Shown: positions 33,114 through 42,812 of the stretch, one piece after another
Numbering within the stretch: the stretch's first letter is position 1
How the letters are laid out: each line of letters opens with the position of its first letter
Assembly: GCA_039621445.1 (NCBI GenBank)
Contig: CP154956.1
Span: 36,836,444-36,900,443 of the forward strand
DNA from: Euglena gracilis
Taxonomy: Eukaryota; Euglenida; Euglenophyceae; Euglenales
Direction: 5' to 3'
DNA: 64,000 nt
Translations under genes and position numbers: made by a program
The notes under the pieces: generated by a model
Told to the model about the DNA's origin: nothing
Database searches by the model: none
What the model saw: the letters and a program-made list of their open reading frames with translations, nothing else

Positions 33114-36100
33114 CCTGTCTTTTCTTTCTTCCGAATCGTGCCAGTGAAAGATTCATGTCTTCCAGATCGTGCCAGTGAAAGAAAAATTCAAACAGAATCC
33201 TCTCTCTCTCTCTCTTCCCCTGTCTTTGCTTTCTTCCGAATCGGGCCAGTGAAAGACAAAAAAAACAAGCAGAATCAAGAACAATGAACCATGGTAACAA
33301 ACTCCAAAAAAAGACTTGCAACTGATACCTGAATGCATGTACATACCCCGCCCCCCCTATGTCCAACGACCAGTAACCTCTGTCCTCCGACCGGGGGGGT
33401 GGTCGTTGGACATAGGGTAGTGACCAAAAAGGTGTCCTCCGACCGGGGGGGTGGTCGTTGGACAAGGGGTCAAAAAAAATGTTGGCGGGTAATCGGGACG
33501 CCACCCCCCAAATAAGGTCAAATTTTCCCTTCCGGCGCTTTGCGCCGAAAATTTTGGGCAATTTTGACAAATTTTTGTCCAAAAAGTGTCAAAAATGGCA
33601 TTTTGGCCAAATTTTTGGCCAATTTTTGGGCAAAATTTTTCGTCCCGGCGCTTCACGCCGGGACCAAAAAATTGGCCAAACCTCCGAAAAGGTGTCCTCT
33701 GACCGGGGGGGTGGTCGTTGGACATAGGGGGGTCGTTGGACATAGGGGGGGGGGGGGGTAGGAGGAGGATCGAGATGTCGTTCGAGGTTGTTCGAGGAGG
33801 ATCAATATCCTCCGCGAAGGTCGTTCGAGGTTGTTCAAGGAGGATCGAAATCCTCCTCGGATGTCGTTTGAGGTCGTTCGAGGAGGATCAATATCCTCCT
33901 CGGATGTCGTTTGAGGTCGTTCGAGGAGGATCAAAATCCTCCTCAATGTCGTTCGAGGCCGTTCGAGGAGGATTTCAAGCCCCCCCCCCTCGAAGGGGGG
34001 GCTCAAAAACTTTCGAGGAGGTTCGAGCTCGAACCTCCTCCTACGGTTACTCCCCCGGGGGCCCCCTCCTCCCTCAAAGTCCATAAGGGCCTTAGAAAAA
34101 TTTCAGTTTTGGGGGCTGGCCGAGGGTGAAGATACCTGTGAAAATTTGGAGAAAGAACCCTGAGGTTTCTTTGGAGGAAATGCCAAAAACTGGCACATTC
34201 TGCGCATTTTTTCTGTGCGACATAACCTCCCCAATTAGAAGCCCCCCCCCCAAATAACAACCCCCCCAAATAGAAGCCCCCCCCCCCGCCAAAAATCCAA
34301 ATAACAGCCCCCCCCCCGACGAAGCCGGCCAACAAAGTTGACCAAAATTTTTCCGAAAATTGGTGAAAAACTCGAAAAATCTCCATGGAAACAGGTCGCC
34401 ATTGGGAACAAAACTGATATCTGGATCCTTGAAACATGGCCTATCCACCCAAAACTCGAAAAAAATGCGTCTTGCAATTTTTTTTTTACAGTTGGAACCC
34501 GTTCAATCCTCGGATCGGCCGCCGGCCGAAGGTTTTTCCTTTAGACAAAGGGTACCCAATTAAAAGCCCCCCCCCCCGGGTTTTCCGCAGAGTGACCGAA
34601 CAGTAGCCCCCGGGGGGCTTTTAATTGGGGGGGGGGGGTTACAATAGGGGAACCACTTTACCAACTTCACCATTTCATTCTGAAATTGTGATGAAAGGTT
34701 GAAACTGCAAAGAAAAACAGACCAAAAGCAAATGGATCACCTTCTTTAACCGCATCGAATGAAACTTCAGCATTGGGCAAAAAAAGACCTTTTTTGTTCC
34801 TCTTCCCAAAAAAAAGAAGAAAGAGACACTAAGAGACAAAAAGCACTTCCATGTTGTTGAACAAAGAATTTCATGTTCAAAGAATAAACAAATGTTGTTC
34901 TTTGTTCAATAATTTTATGGGGTCGCGAAAACAGTTTCAAAAATGTGAAGGTGGAGTTTTGAATGGAAATGAAGTTGCCAAAGTATGCAAGAATGTGAAA
35001 AATTATAGAAAACCGGAACTGTGTTTGTTTGCCATCTCCCGTGCAAAGCGCCAAAATGAAATTGTTTCAGGATTTGTTTTCGGTCAAGAAAGGGAAGGGG
35101 GATGGGTCCGCACCCCCCCCCCCCCGCTTCACAACATCTGGGAGCGGCACAGTCTACCGGACCCCTGCCACCTCACCCCTGGGGGGGGGGGGTCGCCACG
35201 TACCTCCGTGCCAATGGGTTTCCAATAGATCCATGCCCCCCACCCCCCAACCCCTGCCCAAGGAAGAAAACACACACTGCATGTGTTTGAGGGAAAATGG
35301 CAGAGAGGCCCCCTGGCAGGCCACGGTGGGCTGGGAACTCACGATGGCGATGGACACAGAGACCCGGAGGACGGAGTGCCATAGGGGTCCCTTCCCTGCA
35401 CCGTCGGCCAACCAAAGTGGGGCGGTGGGCGGCGTACAGCTTCGAGATGGTCTGCCCAAACGCCTTCCGCTCCAGCGCAGAGGCAGGGCGGGGGGGGTCC
35501 AGTCCTCGGCGTGGGGTGTGAGGCGTGCCGTGCCGGTGGGTTGCATTGGTCCGGTGGGGGTGGCAGGAAGTCCGGAAACCCCACTTTTGATGCAACGCTG
35601 TTTGTTTCAACCAAAACCAACCCTTCCCACCGACCCCCCCTACCCACCTGCCAACTGAGGGTGTGGGTCCTTTTGAAGGAAAGGCCATTTTGCTTCATGA
35701 GTAGTTTGGCAAAGCACACCGGGGTAAAGTCCCCATGCGGAACACCCCCTGGGCCAGCCCCCCAATCCACGAACCTCAGTAAAAAAAAAAAAAGATAACT
35801 CCCCGGCAGTTGGCAGGAACAAGGTGGGCCACAGGCAAAAAAATGAGGGTTTTTGGAAGCGATGTCGGTGGAGGGTGCTGGGGATGCCTTGCCGGTCCTG
35901 CCGTTCCCTCGCCCCCCCCCCCGCCCGCCCTGGCCGTACTTGGCGGCGCAGTCAATGCTGGCCTGGGCGATGCCGAGGGCCTGGGCGGCGATGCCCATCC
36001 GGCCGCCGTCCAGCGTCGTCATCGCGATCTTGAAGCCCTCGCCCGGCTTGCCCAGCAGGTTCTCCTTCGGCACCTGCACCCCCTCCAGGATGAGGTTGCC

Positions 36101-39100
36101 GGGCCTCCAGGACCGCCACTCACCGCCGCTCACGGCAAGGCGCAGGGGAAGGTGGGAGGGCGTGCACCACACCATCGTTTGATTAATATAAGTATAGCAT
36201 CATCAATCAATATGTGTGGTGCAAACAAACCTCCAAGCTGAAAATACTTCCCCAGATCGATCAAACTAAGCATTAGGCAATTTTCAGGCAAAAATCTGGA
36301 AAACGATGCTGAAAACTGCGGCGGAGCGCCACAGGCTCCAAGCAGGGAGTCCCAAGGAGCGGATTGGGAGGGGCCCAAGGATTGTAAATATGGGGTGGGC
36401 CAGGCGTCGCTTAACAGTTCCCTGGAGAACCCACTCTCAGAGGCTGTGAAATTTGGGCTGGCGGGGAAAAGGCTGCTGGCTGACCCCCCCCCCCACCCCC
36501 TCCCCCGGTGGCAGTCGCCCAGCTGGAACTGGAGCTGGGCCTGGAGTTCAACCGGGTCAAGAAAAATATCAATAAAAAAATCTGATCTGTCCAGTTTTTG
36601 GCATCCCATAAGGCAAAAACCATCTGCCACCATCCAGCCGTCCTTCGGTTGGATAGCCATTAATTCACCAATTGGGGGGGGGAAGGGGATGGAATGGCTG
36701 GACCACCCCCGGGCCATCCGACTTAAGTGATGCCTGGGGGGGTGAGAAAAGCAATTCAATTTTGCTGCTTTTAACGGTGTGCATGTGTGTGTTAGCAGAG
36801 TTTGTCAATTTGTTGAACTCTGGTAAACAATTGGGAAGAGTTCCACCTGAACCACGGACACCCTCTGAAAATCGAGCCCTGACACTAATCCACCATTTTT
36901 AAGGCGCCTCACTGGAACATTGTCCATCCACCCAAAACTCAAATAGATTAAACCCCTCCAAATAACAACCCCCCCAAATAACACTCCCCCCCAAATAACA
37001 CACCCCTCGGGAGCCGATTTCAAGCGCCCAAATAACACCCCCCCCCCTGTTTTCCTTCGGTTTCCCATGTAAAAATAACCCCCCAAATAACACAACCCCC
37101 CTGGGGCCTCAGTTCAGGTGCCCAAATAACACACCGGGGGGGGGGGGGGGGTGTTATTTGGGGGGGTCGCTGAGCTCTTATCCCTTTATGGGTAAGAGCG
37201 AAGCTTACCACTGGGGGAAAAACCCCCCCCAAACCCCCCCCCCCCCCCCCCCCGGGCCCCCCCGGGAGCCGGCGGATTATCACCATGATCCCGGCCCCGT
37301 TCCCGAAATTTTTTTTTCACTCGCGAGCGACTGGATTCCTAGTTTCCGAATCACCTGGGTTTGACCCCCAACTCCCCGCCAGGCCCGAGTTATTCACGCG
37401 CGAAGGGGTCCAAACTGGGTAGGATTGGCCAACCCCCCTTTTTAAGCCCCCTTTGGACTCTGCCATTTCGGCCAAAAAATGTCAATTTTCATCTCCAAAA
37501 TGAAGCCAAATCAAAGGAAATGTCCGGCGACCTAATTTGATGCCCTTGGAACGCCCCATCTACCGGTATTTTGATTTCCCCGCAACTCCCCGCCTGGCCC
37601 GAGATACGGCCGTTTTTGGCCCGGATGGCCGTTTTGCACACTTTTTCCACTGTCCGACTGCGGCCGTTTTCGGGGGGTGGGTGGTCAAAAAATCAATGTT
37701 TTCAAAATTTCTCGAAAATGATGCAAAATCAAAGGAAATGTCTGGAGAACTAAATTGAAGCCCTTGGAACGCTCTATCTACTGGGATTTGGTTTCCCCGC
37801 AGCTCACCGCCTAGCCCAAGATACGGCCGTTTTTCAGCCAATTTAGGCCATTTTGTACACTTTTCCCTCTGTCCGACTTGCCGTTTTCGGCCAAAAAAGT
37901 GGAAAAAATCGAAAAAAAAAATTGCCCAAAACGATGTTTTTTGGCCTCCCGGACCCGGAAAAACTGTTTTTGAGCCGAAAACGAGCGTTTTTCGACCCGC
38001 CAGCGCCCCGTTTAGGGCCACCAACCCATTGGCTTTGGGTCAAACCCGGGCCAAAAAAGTCGAAAAAAATCGAAAAAAAATTTGCCCAAAACGATGTTTT
38101 TTGGCCTCCCGGACCCGGAAAAACTGTTTTTGAGCCGAAAACGAGCGTTTTTCGGCTCGTTTAGGGCCGCCAACCCATTGGCTTTGGGTCAAACCCGGGC
38201 CAAAAAAGTCGAAAAAAAAATCGAAAAAAAATTGCCCAAAACGATGTTTTTTGGCCTCCCGGACCCGGAAAAACTGTTTTTGAGCCGAAAACGAGCGTTT
38301 TTCGACCCGCCGGCGCCCCGTTTTGGGCCGCCAACCCATTGCCTTTGGGTCAAAACCGGGTCAAAAAAGTCGAAAAAAATCGAAAATGACCGTTTTTCAA
38401 CCCCCTCCCAAGCCCAGGCCGGGCCGCCGGGCCGCTGGCCGAGCCGCTGGCCACCGGGCCGCCGGGCCGCTGGCCGGGCCGCCGGGCTGCCGGCCGGGCT
38501 GCCGGCCGGGCTGCCGGCCGGGCCGCCGGGCCGGTGTCAATGAAGGGGTGGGGGCGCGCTTATAAAGAGCTCAGCACTATTCAAAACCTGGTTTAATATA
38601 TAGTAAACCCCCCCAAATATAAAGGTCCCCCCTGGCTTTTTATTTAGACAGGATTTCAAGGCCCTCAGGGGGGCTTTATGTTTGGGGGGGAAACAAACTT
38701 TTGGGTGGCCTCTATGACGTTCGGCGGCCTTTAATTGTGGGAGAATGCTAAGTTTATGCCAATTTTCCGTTTTGTACCCCCATTTTCCCCAAAAATTGGC
38801 AATTATTATCCAAAATGGAGCACTTTTGATGAAAAAAAATGCTGTATCCACCCAAAGTTTCTCAATTTTTTTCCTGAATGACACCATCGTCTGGCTCCCC
38901 ATCGGGGGGGGGGGGGTTCATATTTGGGCGGCAAAAAACCAAACCTCCAGGGGGCTTTATACTTGGGGGGGGGGGGGGGGGTTGGTTTATTATATTAATA
39001 GTATTTGAAACTTTTGATTTTCAACCTGGACCGACGTTGGTTTGATGCCCGGATGGCTCTTTGACCACCCTTGGAAAATAGACAACTGAAAAATACTTGG

Positions 39101-42100
39101 AATTTCTCAAAATGTCTTTAAAAAAAACTTAAAAAGTCGTTAAAAAATCTTGAAGAATTTTTGCCTTAAAAGTATAATGTGCCTGATAAATGTATACTGG
39201 GGAGACCCAAAAAAACAGTCAAATGTGGCGGCCCTGGCCGGTGTTCGAGGCGCGGATGCCCAGCTTGTCCTCCTTCTTGCCCACGGAGAAGCCCGGGGCG
39301 GTGGTCGGCACGAGGAACACGCTGATCCCCTTGTTCTTCTTGCTCTTGTCCGTCGTCGCGAACACGATGGCCGCGTCCGCGTTGTGGGCGGACGTGATCC
39401 ACGCCTTGGTGCCGTTCAGCACCCAGTGGTCGGGCCCAGCCAGAGGCCCCATCCCATTGCTTAGCCTATGTAAACCCCCCCCAAATAACTTGTGCTATTT
39501 CGGCACCTGAACTGGGGGTTATTTGGGCACTGCTACCTGAACAGGGTCTACCCGAACAATGTCCGATATCAGCGTTGAGGAAACCTTGTCCAGGAGTGCA
39601 ACCCTGGTATCTGGGTCTTTTGCGGAAGAATTGGAAGAAGAATTGTTTTCGAACGAACCTAGCTAGGCTGGACATCCTAGACATCCTAGCTGGGCTGCAT
39701 TTGGGCGAAAGGCGGGCATGACATCGGGGGCACCTGTGGACCGCAGGGGAGTTGTGTCCCCTCATTGCCAGAAGGTTTGGCGCTTGCTCATGAAGCTTTT
39801 TTGTGTCGCCATGACATTGTTAGCGATTCCCACCATTCAGTGTCCTCTGACCCGTGATGAGTGTGCCGCTAAAGCTCACATGGAACAAGAGGATCTGTTT
39901 TTGCATCAGCTAACTACCCCTGTTCCAAAGCCTAAGCCCAAGGTCCTCCGTCGATTGGTTCTGACCTTCAAAAAATAACTGGGATGTAGACAGTGTCTGT
40001 GCGAGCACTCCGAGACAAGGAATCCATCTGCTTATCACGTTGTGCACATGGGGGGGTCTTATTTGGGCGCTCGAAATCGGCCCCCAAAAGGGGATGTGTT
40101 TGGGGGGGGGGGGTTATTTGGGGGGGGTTACGTCTTGGTGACGTGGTCCGGGCTCCGGCCGTTCATTTGGGTGTGTTGCACCAGTGGTATCCCCCGGGCA
40201 TGGCAACTCGTCCAAACCTCGCCGTCTGTCTCCCAAGCCCCCATCGCACCGTGGGTCCAGGCCGCGCTGCCCCCCCCCCCCCCGAGAAGAGCCCAATGCC
40301 ACTGCGAAGGCGGTGCCGACCTGACCAGGAACTCCATCAGGGGTACTTCAGGGCATGGGCTGGGATGGAGCGCATCAAACATGCATCCTCCTGCACACAG
40401 ATTTGCCGACAAGGGCAACAGGAAGTAGTTGGGGTGTTGCATTGCCTAATGGACCTCATCAATCCAGCAATTTCTGACAATGAAATGCCCCCCCCCCCAG
40501 ACATAAGAAGCCCGTTCCTTAAATCCGGTTTCCAAAAATTTTTACAGGAATTTGCTTTTTGAGGGGTCCCCAATACCTAGCGCATTGCGTCCTTCCACAA
40601 CATATAAAATTGAACAAGCCATGGGCTGCTTGTATTAGGTTTATCTGATAGCCACAGGCTACATTTGGCGTGACACACTCAGGCGGCTGATCTTGTGTCT
40701 AAACATATTTCGGTCCGTTTGCAAAATCGTGCAAATTTCACCTCTTTTCGACTTCTTAGGGGTCGGGACCAGGATTTTTGAACTGCCAGTAACACAGTCG
40801 CCTCCATATATTGAACGCCACCGTTTTCCGGAGGGGGGGGTTTCCGGAGTTGGCACTGTCTGAGCCTTACGTTGCCACACATGAGGACTGGGGAATCAGC
40901 TTCGGGGAAGGCCACCTTTCTGGGAGGTGGGGGGGCACACATTTATTGACAACTGCAGATACAAAAGTGAAATGGCATCACCGCAACGGATGTTCCGTGG
41001 TGACGACCCCCGCACCCCCACCCCACAAGCCCCCGGCTGCCCGCTGCGCTCTGTGGCGGTGGTGAGGGCCGCCCCGGCATCGCTACCGTTGCCGGGCTCT
41101 GTCAGCCCAAACACGCCCATCTTCTCCCCGCGGGCGTATGGCGTCAGGAGCAGGCTTCTTGTTTAGACCCCCTCCCGGCAGGGCGTCGTTTGACACCCCC
41201 CGGTGGTCAGGTCTGAGGCTGGAAAATTTGGGTTGGCTGGAAAAAGGCTGGAGGCTGACTCCCCCTGCCCCCCTATGGAGATCCCGGGCTGGAATTGGAG
41301 CTGTCCCAGGGTCGAACACAATGCAAAAAACAAAAAATCAAATACAAACACAAAAAAACCACCAATAATGCAAGAAGATTTCCCCAAAGTAAAAAAAAAT
41401 TACCCAAAATTTGCCCTGGCCAGCATTCTCCTGGCCCGTTTTTGCCACTTTTGCCTGTTGTTGGCCTTTTCAAAAAGATATCAGGAAGAAAATTTTGTTA
41501 CCATCTCGCCGCCCTCTGTGTGGATGAAAAAAAGGGGGGGGGGTTAAAACTCTTCGATGGAGGGGTGTCCGAGGTTAGAAAAAAAAAGCTAATGGCTGGC
41601 TGCGCCGTCCCTGGGGCGGATGGGGTCCGCATGGGCTTCAGCTACGCTTTACGCCCCCCCCAGTGGAGAGAGTGTAGGGGTGGTGGGAGGAAACATAGAC
41701 CTTCAAAAAGGCAACGCAAGAAAAAGCAAAACGCCAATAAAGCAAATAAACGCAAAAAAAATGCAAGTTGTATGTGTAAAATCCTTTAGGAGCTCCCCCA
41801 GGGTGTTTATTTTCTGCTGGAGGGGACTTTGAAAAAATTTCAGTGCCACCAGGGAAAATTTTTCAATTTTGCTAAAAATAATAATTTTGTTTACAAGAAA
41901 CTGACAAAAAATTTTGGTGGCGGGGGGATTAAGGCGGAAAAAGGAGGAATTTTTCATTGTCAAAAATTGCATTGTTTCATTCCAGGAAAAATCTCAAAAT
42001 TGCCTGGAAAAAAAAAGCAAAAATACGCAAAAAAAAATATGCCGAAATTGAAAACCATAAAAAAACGCAAAAAAAAACTTGTTTCCATTTTTCCCCCCTG

Positions 42101-42524
42101 GGAGAGTCCACCCCCCCCCAGCCACTCAACCAGGCAGAGAACCTCATCCCCCCCCCAAGGTGGGGTCTGCCAAGTTCCAGAAGGACCCTGGGGGTCAATT
42201 TTGGGTCCCGGTGCCTGCCTTGAAAACTGTCATTTTCAGAGCCCCACCACCTTCGGCATCCCTGCCGCAGCACAACGCACCCCAAACCCAACCCAACCCC
42301 AAAGACCCAACACCTGCCCATAGCACCCCTTGGGGGGGGGGGGGGCGACCTTCCTTTTTAAACAGAAGCCTGGCCAGGAACTCCGCCCGCTGGGCGTCAT
42401 TGCCGTACTTGTAGACCGGGGTGGAGTAGAGGCTGTTGTTGACGGACATGATGACCCCCGTGGAGGCGCAGCCACGCGAGATCTCCTCCACCGCGATGAC
42501 GTACGCGAGGTAGTCCAGCCCCGC
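29662..42524 (-). CDS. ACADS: short-chain acyl-CoA dehydrogenase, N-terminus missing (gene-level entry)
   Basis: Seven exons give about 334 codons aligning end to end with animal SCAD from its middle domain to the C-terminus. Motifs in order: [29 protein letters not shown] (flavin/substrate loop), [34 protein letters not shown] and [12 protein letters not shown]; the Glu in IYEGT is the catalytic base of SCAD/MCAD. The enzyme uses FAD to oxidise butyryl-CoA-like substrates and passes electrons to ETF, normally in mitochondria. The first 80-90 residues, including any targeting peptide, were not found. The C-terminus carries a short extra tail rich in Pro and His. All six introns lack GT-AG ends and have complementary termini. 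Codons are strongly GC-ending. A mitochondrial or wax-ester role is inferred. Confidence 0.93.
29827..30364 (-). other. ACADS intron 6, nonconventional
   Basis: 538 bases. Starts GCCCGGCGGCCCTC and ends GGGGGCCGCCGCCCGG. Positions +4 to +12 pair perfectly with -6 to -14. No GT or AG at the ends; borders are fixed by matching GY|VSDMP to the SCAD family. Confidence 0.85.
30365..30554 (-). CDS. ACADS: ACADS exon f
   Basis: 190 bases; one base completes a codon, then 63 codons from [20 protein letters not shown] to QVLGGMGY, helical C-terminal domain. Confidence 0.93.
30580..30810. repeat. AATAACCTGGC words between G/C runs
   Basis: Four or five copies of AATAAC(C/G)TGGC-like words alternate with G or C homopolymers in both orientations, resembling nested inverted-repeat ends. 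Confidence 0.6.
31350..31475. repeat. GTCGTTCGAGGAGGAT minisatellite, first block
   Basis: Units of about 40 bases built from GTCGTTCGAGG and the self-complementary pair GAGGAGGAT / ATCCTCCTC. Second block at 33768-34020. Confidence 0.85.
31588..31790. repeat. telomere-like interstitial tracts
   Basis: Several short CCCTAA runs (31590, 31665, 31759-31790), the complement of TTAGGG, separated by AT-rich spacer. Further tracts sit at 32468 and 32810. Confidence 0.8.
31791..32467. mobile_element. non-autonomous DNA transposon, family A copy 2
   Basis: 677 bases, starts CAGGGGGGGAAATGCGCTGG and ends with CAGCGCATTTCCCC, a C run and TG. Exact 7-base flanking duplication CCCTAAC (31784-31790, 32468-32474), though the target is itself repetitive. 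Shares a long near-identical block with copy 1 (4425-5145) and likewise lacks a transposase. Confidence 0.85.
32466..32960. repeat. direct repeats around a long palindrome
   Basis: A block of about 150 bases (CCCTAACC, TAATAACCTCAGAAATTCTC, AATATTTATGAA, AAACGCGTGGAAA) occurs at 32466-32610 and again at 32810-32955, on either side of the palindrome at 32603-32759. Could be subtelomeric-type sequence. Confidence 0.75.
32603..32759. repeat. foldback palindrome
   Basis: Arms of about 65-70 bases (left beginning CTACAGGGTACACAGCGAAC, right ending in its near-perfect complement) around a GCGCCTTCGGCGCC centre. Single-arm copies are at about 31490-31535 and 32950-33015. Confidence 0.88.
33026..33258. 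repeat. tandem repeat with (CT)n islands
   Basis: Three to four units of CTTCC(A/G)(A/G)ATCGTGCCAGTGAA followed by CAGAATCCTCTCTCTCT; (CT)n runs at 33080-33110 and 33200-33215. Confidence 0.88.
33350..33740. repeat. TGTCCTCCGACC...GGTCGTTGGACA repeats
   Basis: The pair GTCCTCCGACC / GGTCGTTGGACA with a G run between recurs at 33380, 33433 and 33693, with an inverted end at 33359. Probably nested ends of a small inverted-repeat element. Confidence 0.65.
33768..34020. repeat. GTCGTTCGAGGAGGAT minisatellite, second block
   Basis: Five to six units of the same palindromic minisatellite as 31350-31475, 2.3 kb away in the same intron. Confidence 0.88.
34021..35431. other. rest of ACADS intron 5, no gene seen
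   Basis: Contains CCCCAAATA(AC/GAAG) stacks with C runs (34230-34320), a small hairpin element (34555-34630) and an AT-rich stretch (34640-35060) with no exon. Confidence 0.5.
34555..34630. repeat. small hairpin element
   Basis: CCCAATTAAAAGCCCCC and its complement GGGGGCTTTTAATTGGG enclose about 40 bases, capped by C and G runs. Confidence 0.8.
35432..35478 (-). CDS. ACADS: ACADS exon e, 47 bases
   Basis: Very short exon: [15 protein letters not shown] plus two bases. Matches the NRMAFGAPLTKLQ region of SCAD at identical length once both nonconventional introns are removed. Confidence 0.88.
35479..35935 (-). other. ACADS intron 4, nonconventional
   Basis: 457 bases. Starts GGCCAGGGCGGGC, ends CCGCCCTGCCTCT; +4 to +12 pair perfectly with -6 to -14, with CAG at +4 to +6 opposite CTG at -8 to -6. 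Confidence 0.87.
35936..36100 (-). CDS. ACADS: ACADS exon d
   Basis: 165 bases, 55 codons from [20 protein letters not shown] through [20 protein letters not shown] to DCAAKY. Confidence 0.93.
36401..36736. mobile_element. inverted-repeat element, CAGGC(G/A)TC ends
   Basis: Left end CAGGCGTCGCTTAAC, right end CTTAAGTGATGCCTG, i.e. 14-base inverted repeats with two mismatches. Interior 'ctgctggctga' and C-run words link it to family B. A target duplication is not clear because the flanks are G-rich. Lies in ACADS intron 3. Confidence 0.7.
37910..38375 (+). repeat. three tandem units inside family C
   Basis: Units of about 140-165 bases (GGCCTCCCGGACCCGGAAAA, GTTTTTGAGCCGAAAACGAG, CAACCCATTGGCTTTGGGTC) repeated head to tail; the middle unit lacks the CGACCCGCC(A/G)GCGCCCC part. 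Confidence 0.88.
38405..38535. repeat. GCCGGGCCGCTGGCC GC minisatellite
   Basis: Short GC-only units (GCCGGGCC, GCTGGCC, GCCGGGCT), highly self-complementary. A shorter relative lies at 46055-46100. Confidence 0.85.
38604..38982. mobile_element. C/G-capped inverted-repeat element
   Basis: Left end CCCCCCAAATATAAAGG, right end CTTTATACTTGGGGGG with an internal GCTTTATGTTTGGGG. Interior has no ORF. Same style as 44243-44647. Confidence 0.6.
39240..39437 (-). CDS. ACADS: ACADS exon c
   Basis: 198 bases, 66 codons. Contains [40 protein letters not shown] and [10 protein letters not shown], the central beta domain. The 5' border is uncertain by one codon. Confidence 0.92.
39438..41054 (-). other. 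ACADS intron 2, nonconventional (borders less certain)
   Basis: With borders GCC|ACAGAGCGC and CCTCTGGCT|GGGCCC, GAG at +4 to +6 pairs with CTC at -8 to -6, the same register as the other introns but with a shorter helix. The alternative border adds two residues and fits the human SCAD length better. No GT-AG solution exists nearby. Confidence 0.65.
39718..39978 (+). pseudogene. antisense ORF fragment inside ACADS intron 2
   Basis: An open frame of 86 codons ends at TAA 39978. Its last 60 residues look coding-like ([49 protein letters not shown]) with balanced codon use unlike the surrounding repeats. No family recognised; it could be the end of a retroelement or a retrocopy, or simply chance. 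Confidence 0.25.
41055..41145 (-). CDS. ACADS: ACADS exon b
   Basis: 91 bases: [10 protein letters not shown] then [20 protein letters not shown]. Carries the conserved EPGNGSDAG loop. Confidence 0.93.
41146..42375 (-). other. ACADS intron 1, nonconventional
   Basis: 1,230 bases. Starts GGCCAGGCTTCTGTTTA, ends TAAACAAGAAGCCTGCTCCT. +4 to +12 pair perfectly with -6 to -14, then four more pairs follow after a one-base bulge. CAG at +4 to +6 faces CTG at -8 to -6. Removing it gives a product exactly the length of SCAD. Confidence 0.88.
42376..42524 (-). CDS. ACADS: ACADS exon a (first found)
   Basis: 149 bases from [20 protein letters not shown] to [12 protein letters not shown]. The upstream border lies in GGC|GCGGGG and the preceding intron end (GCGGCGGCGGCCCGG) is again GC-rich; its partner exon was not found in the window. 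Confidence 0.9.
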
Positions 42525-42719
42525 GCCGGGCCGCCGCCGCACCGCTCAGGTGTGGGGGTCGCACATGTGTTCGCTGCCCTTTGTCCCATGCTTGTCATTG
42601 CGATCCAGGTTAAGTGAGGTTCACCCGACTTTCCCCAGAAAGGCAGACCCAGGTCCCACCATTCGAACCCCGCCTCTTGATCCAACTACTTTGCCACCCT
42701 GGGTGGGGGGGGGGCATAT

Positions 42720-42812
42720 TCCGTGTATACACATACACATTCATGTGTGTATGTGTGTACATACATGCACACACATACACGCACAACACATGAATACATA
42801 CATTCATGCGTC
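42720..42812. repeat. ACATAC/GTATGTGT simple repeat
   Basis: Imperfect ACACATAC and TGTGTATG words, partly self-complementary. Confidence 0.85.

Larger units (their letters stand above)
30555..35431 (-). other. ACADS intron 5, nonconventional, 4.9 kb
   Basis: Starts CGCCCACCGCCCC and ends GGGGCGGTGGCCCTC; +4 to +13 pair perfectly with -6 to -15. The intron houses transposon family A copy 2, telomere-like tracts and palindromes. Confidence 0.85.
37160..38590 (+). repeat. large dispersed repeat, family C copy 1
   Basis: Blocks such as TTCCGAATCACCTGGGTTTG, AACTCCCCGCCAGGCCCGAG and GGCCTCCCGGACCCGG recur in inverted orientation at 44.8-46.1 kb, and related pieces at 46.1-46.9 and 55.8-56.6 kb. 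Ends carry GAGCTC(A/T)-type words. Lies in ACADS intron 3. Confidence 0.8.
36101..39239 (-). other. ACADS intron 3, nonconventional, 3.1 kb
   Basis: Starts GGCCAGGGCCGCCAC and ends GTGGCGGTCCTGGAGGCCC. A 12-pair helix with one G-U forms between +4 and -8, offset by two bases from the other introns. Borders inferred from family alignment; the CCGG at both borders makes them slide by up to four bases. Confidence 0.82.
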
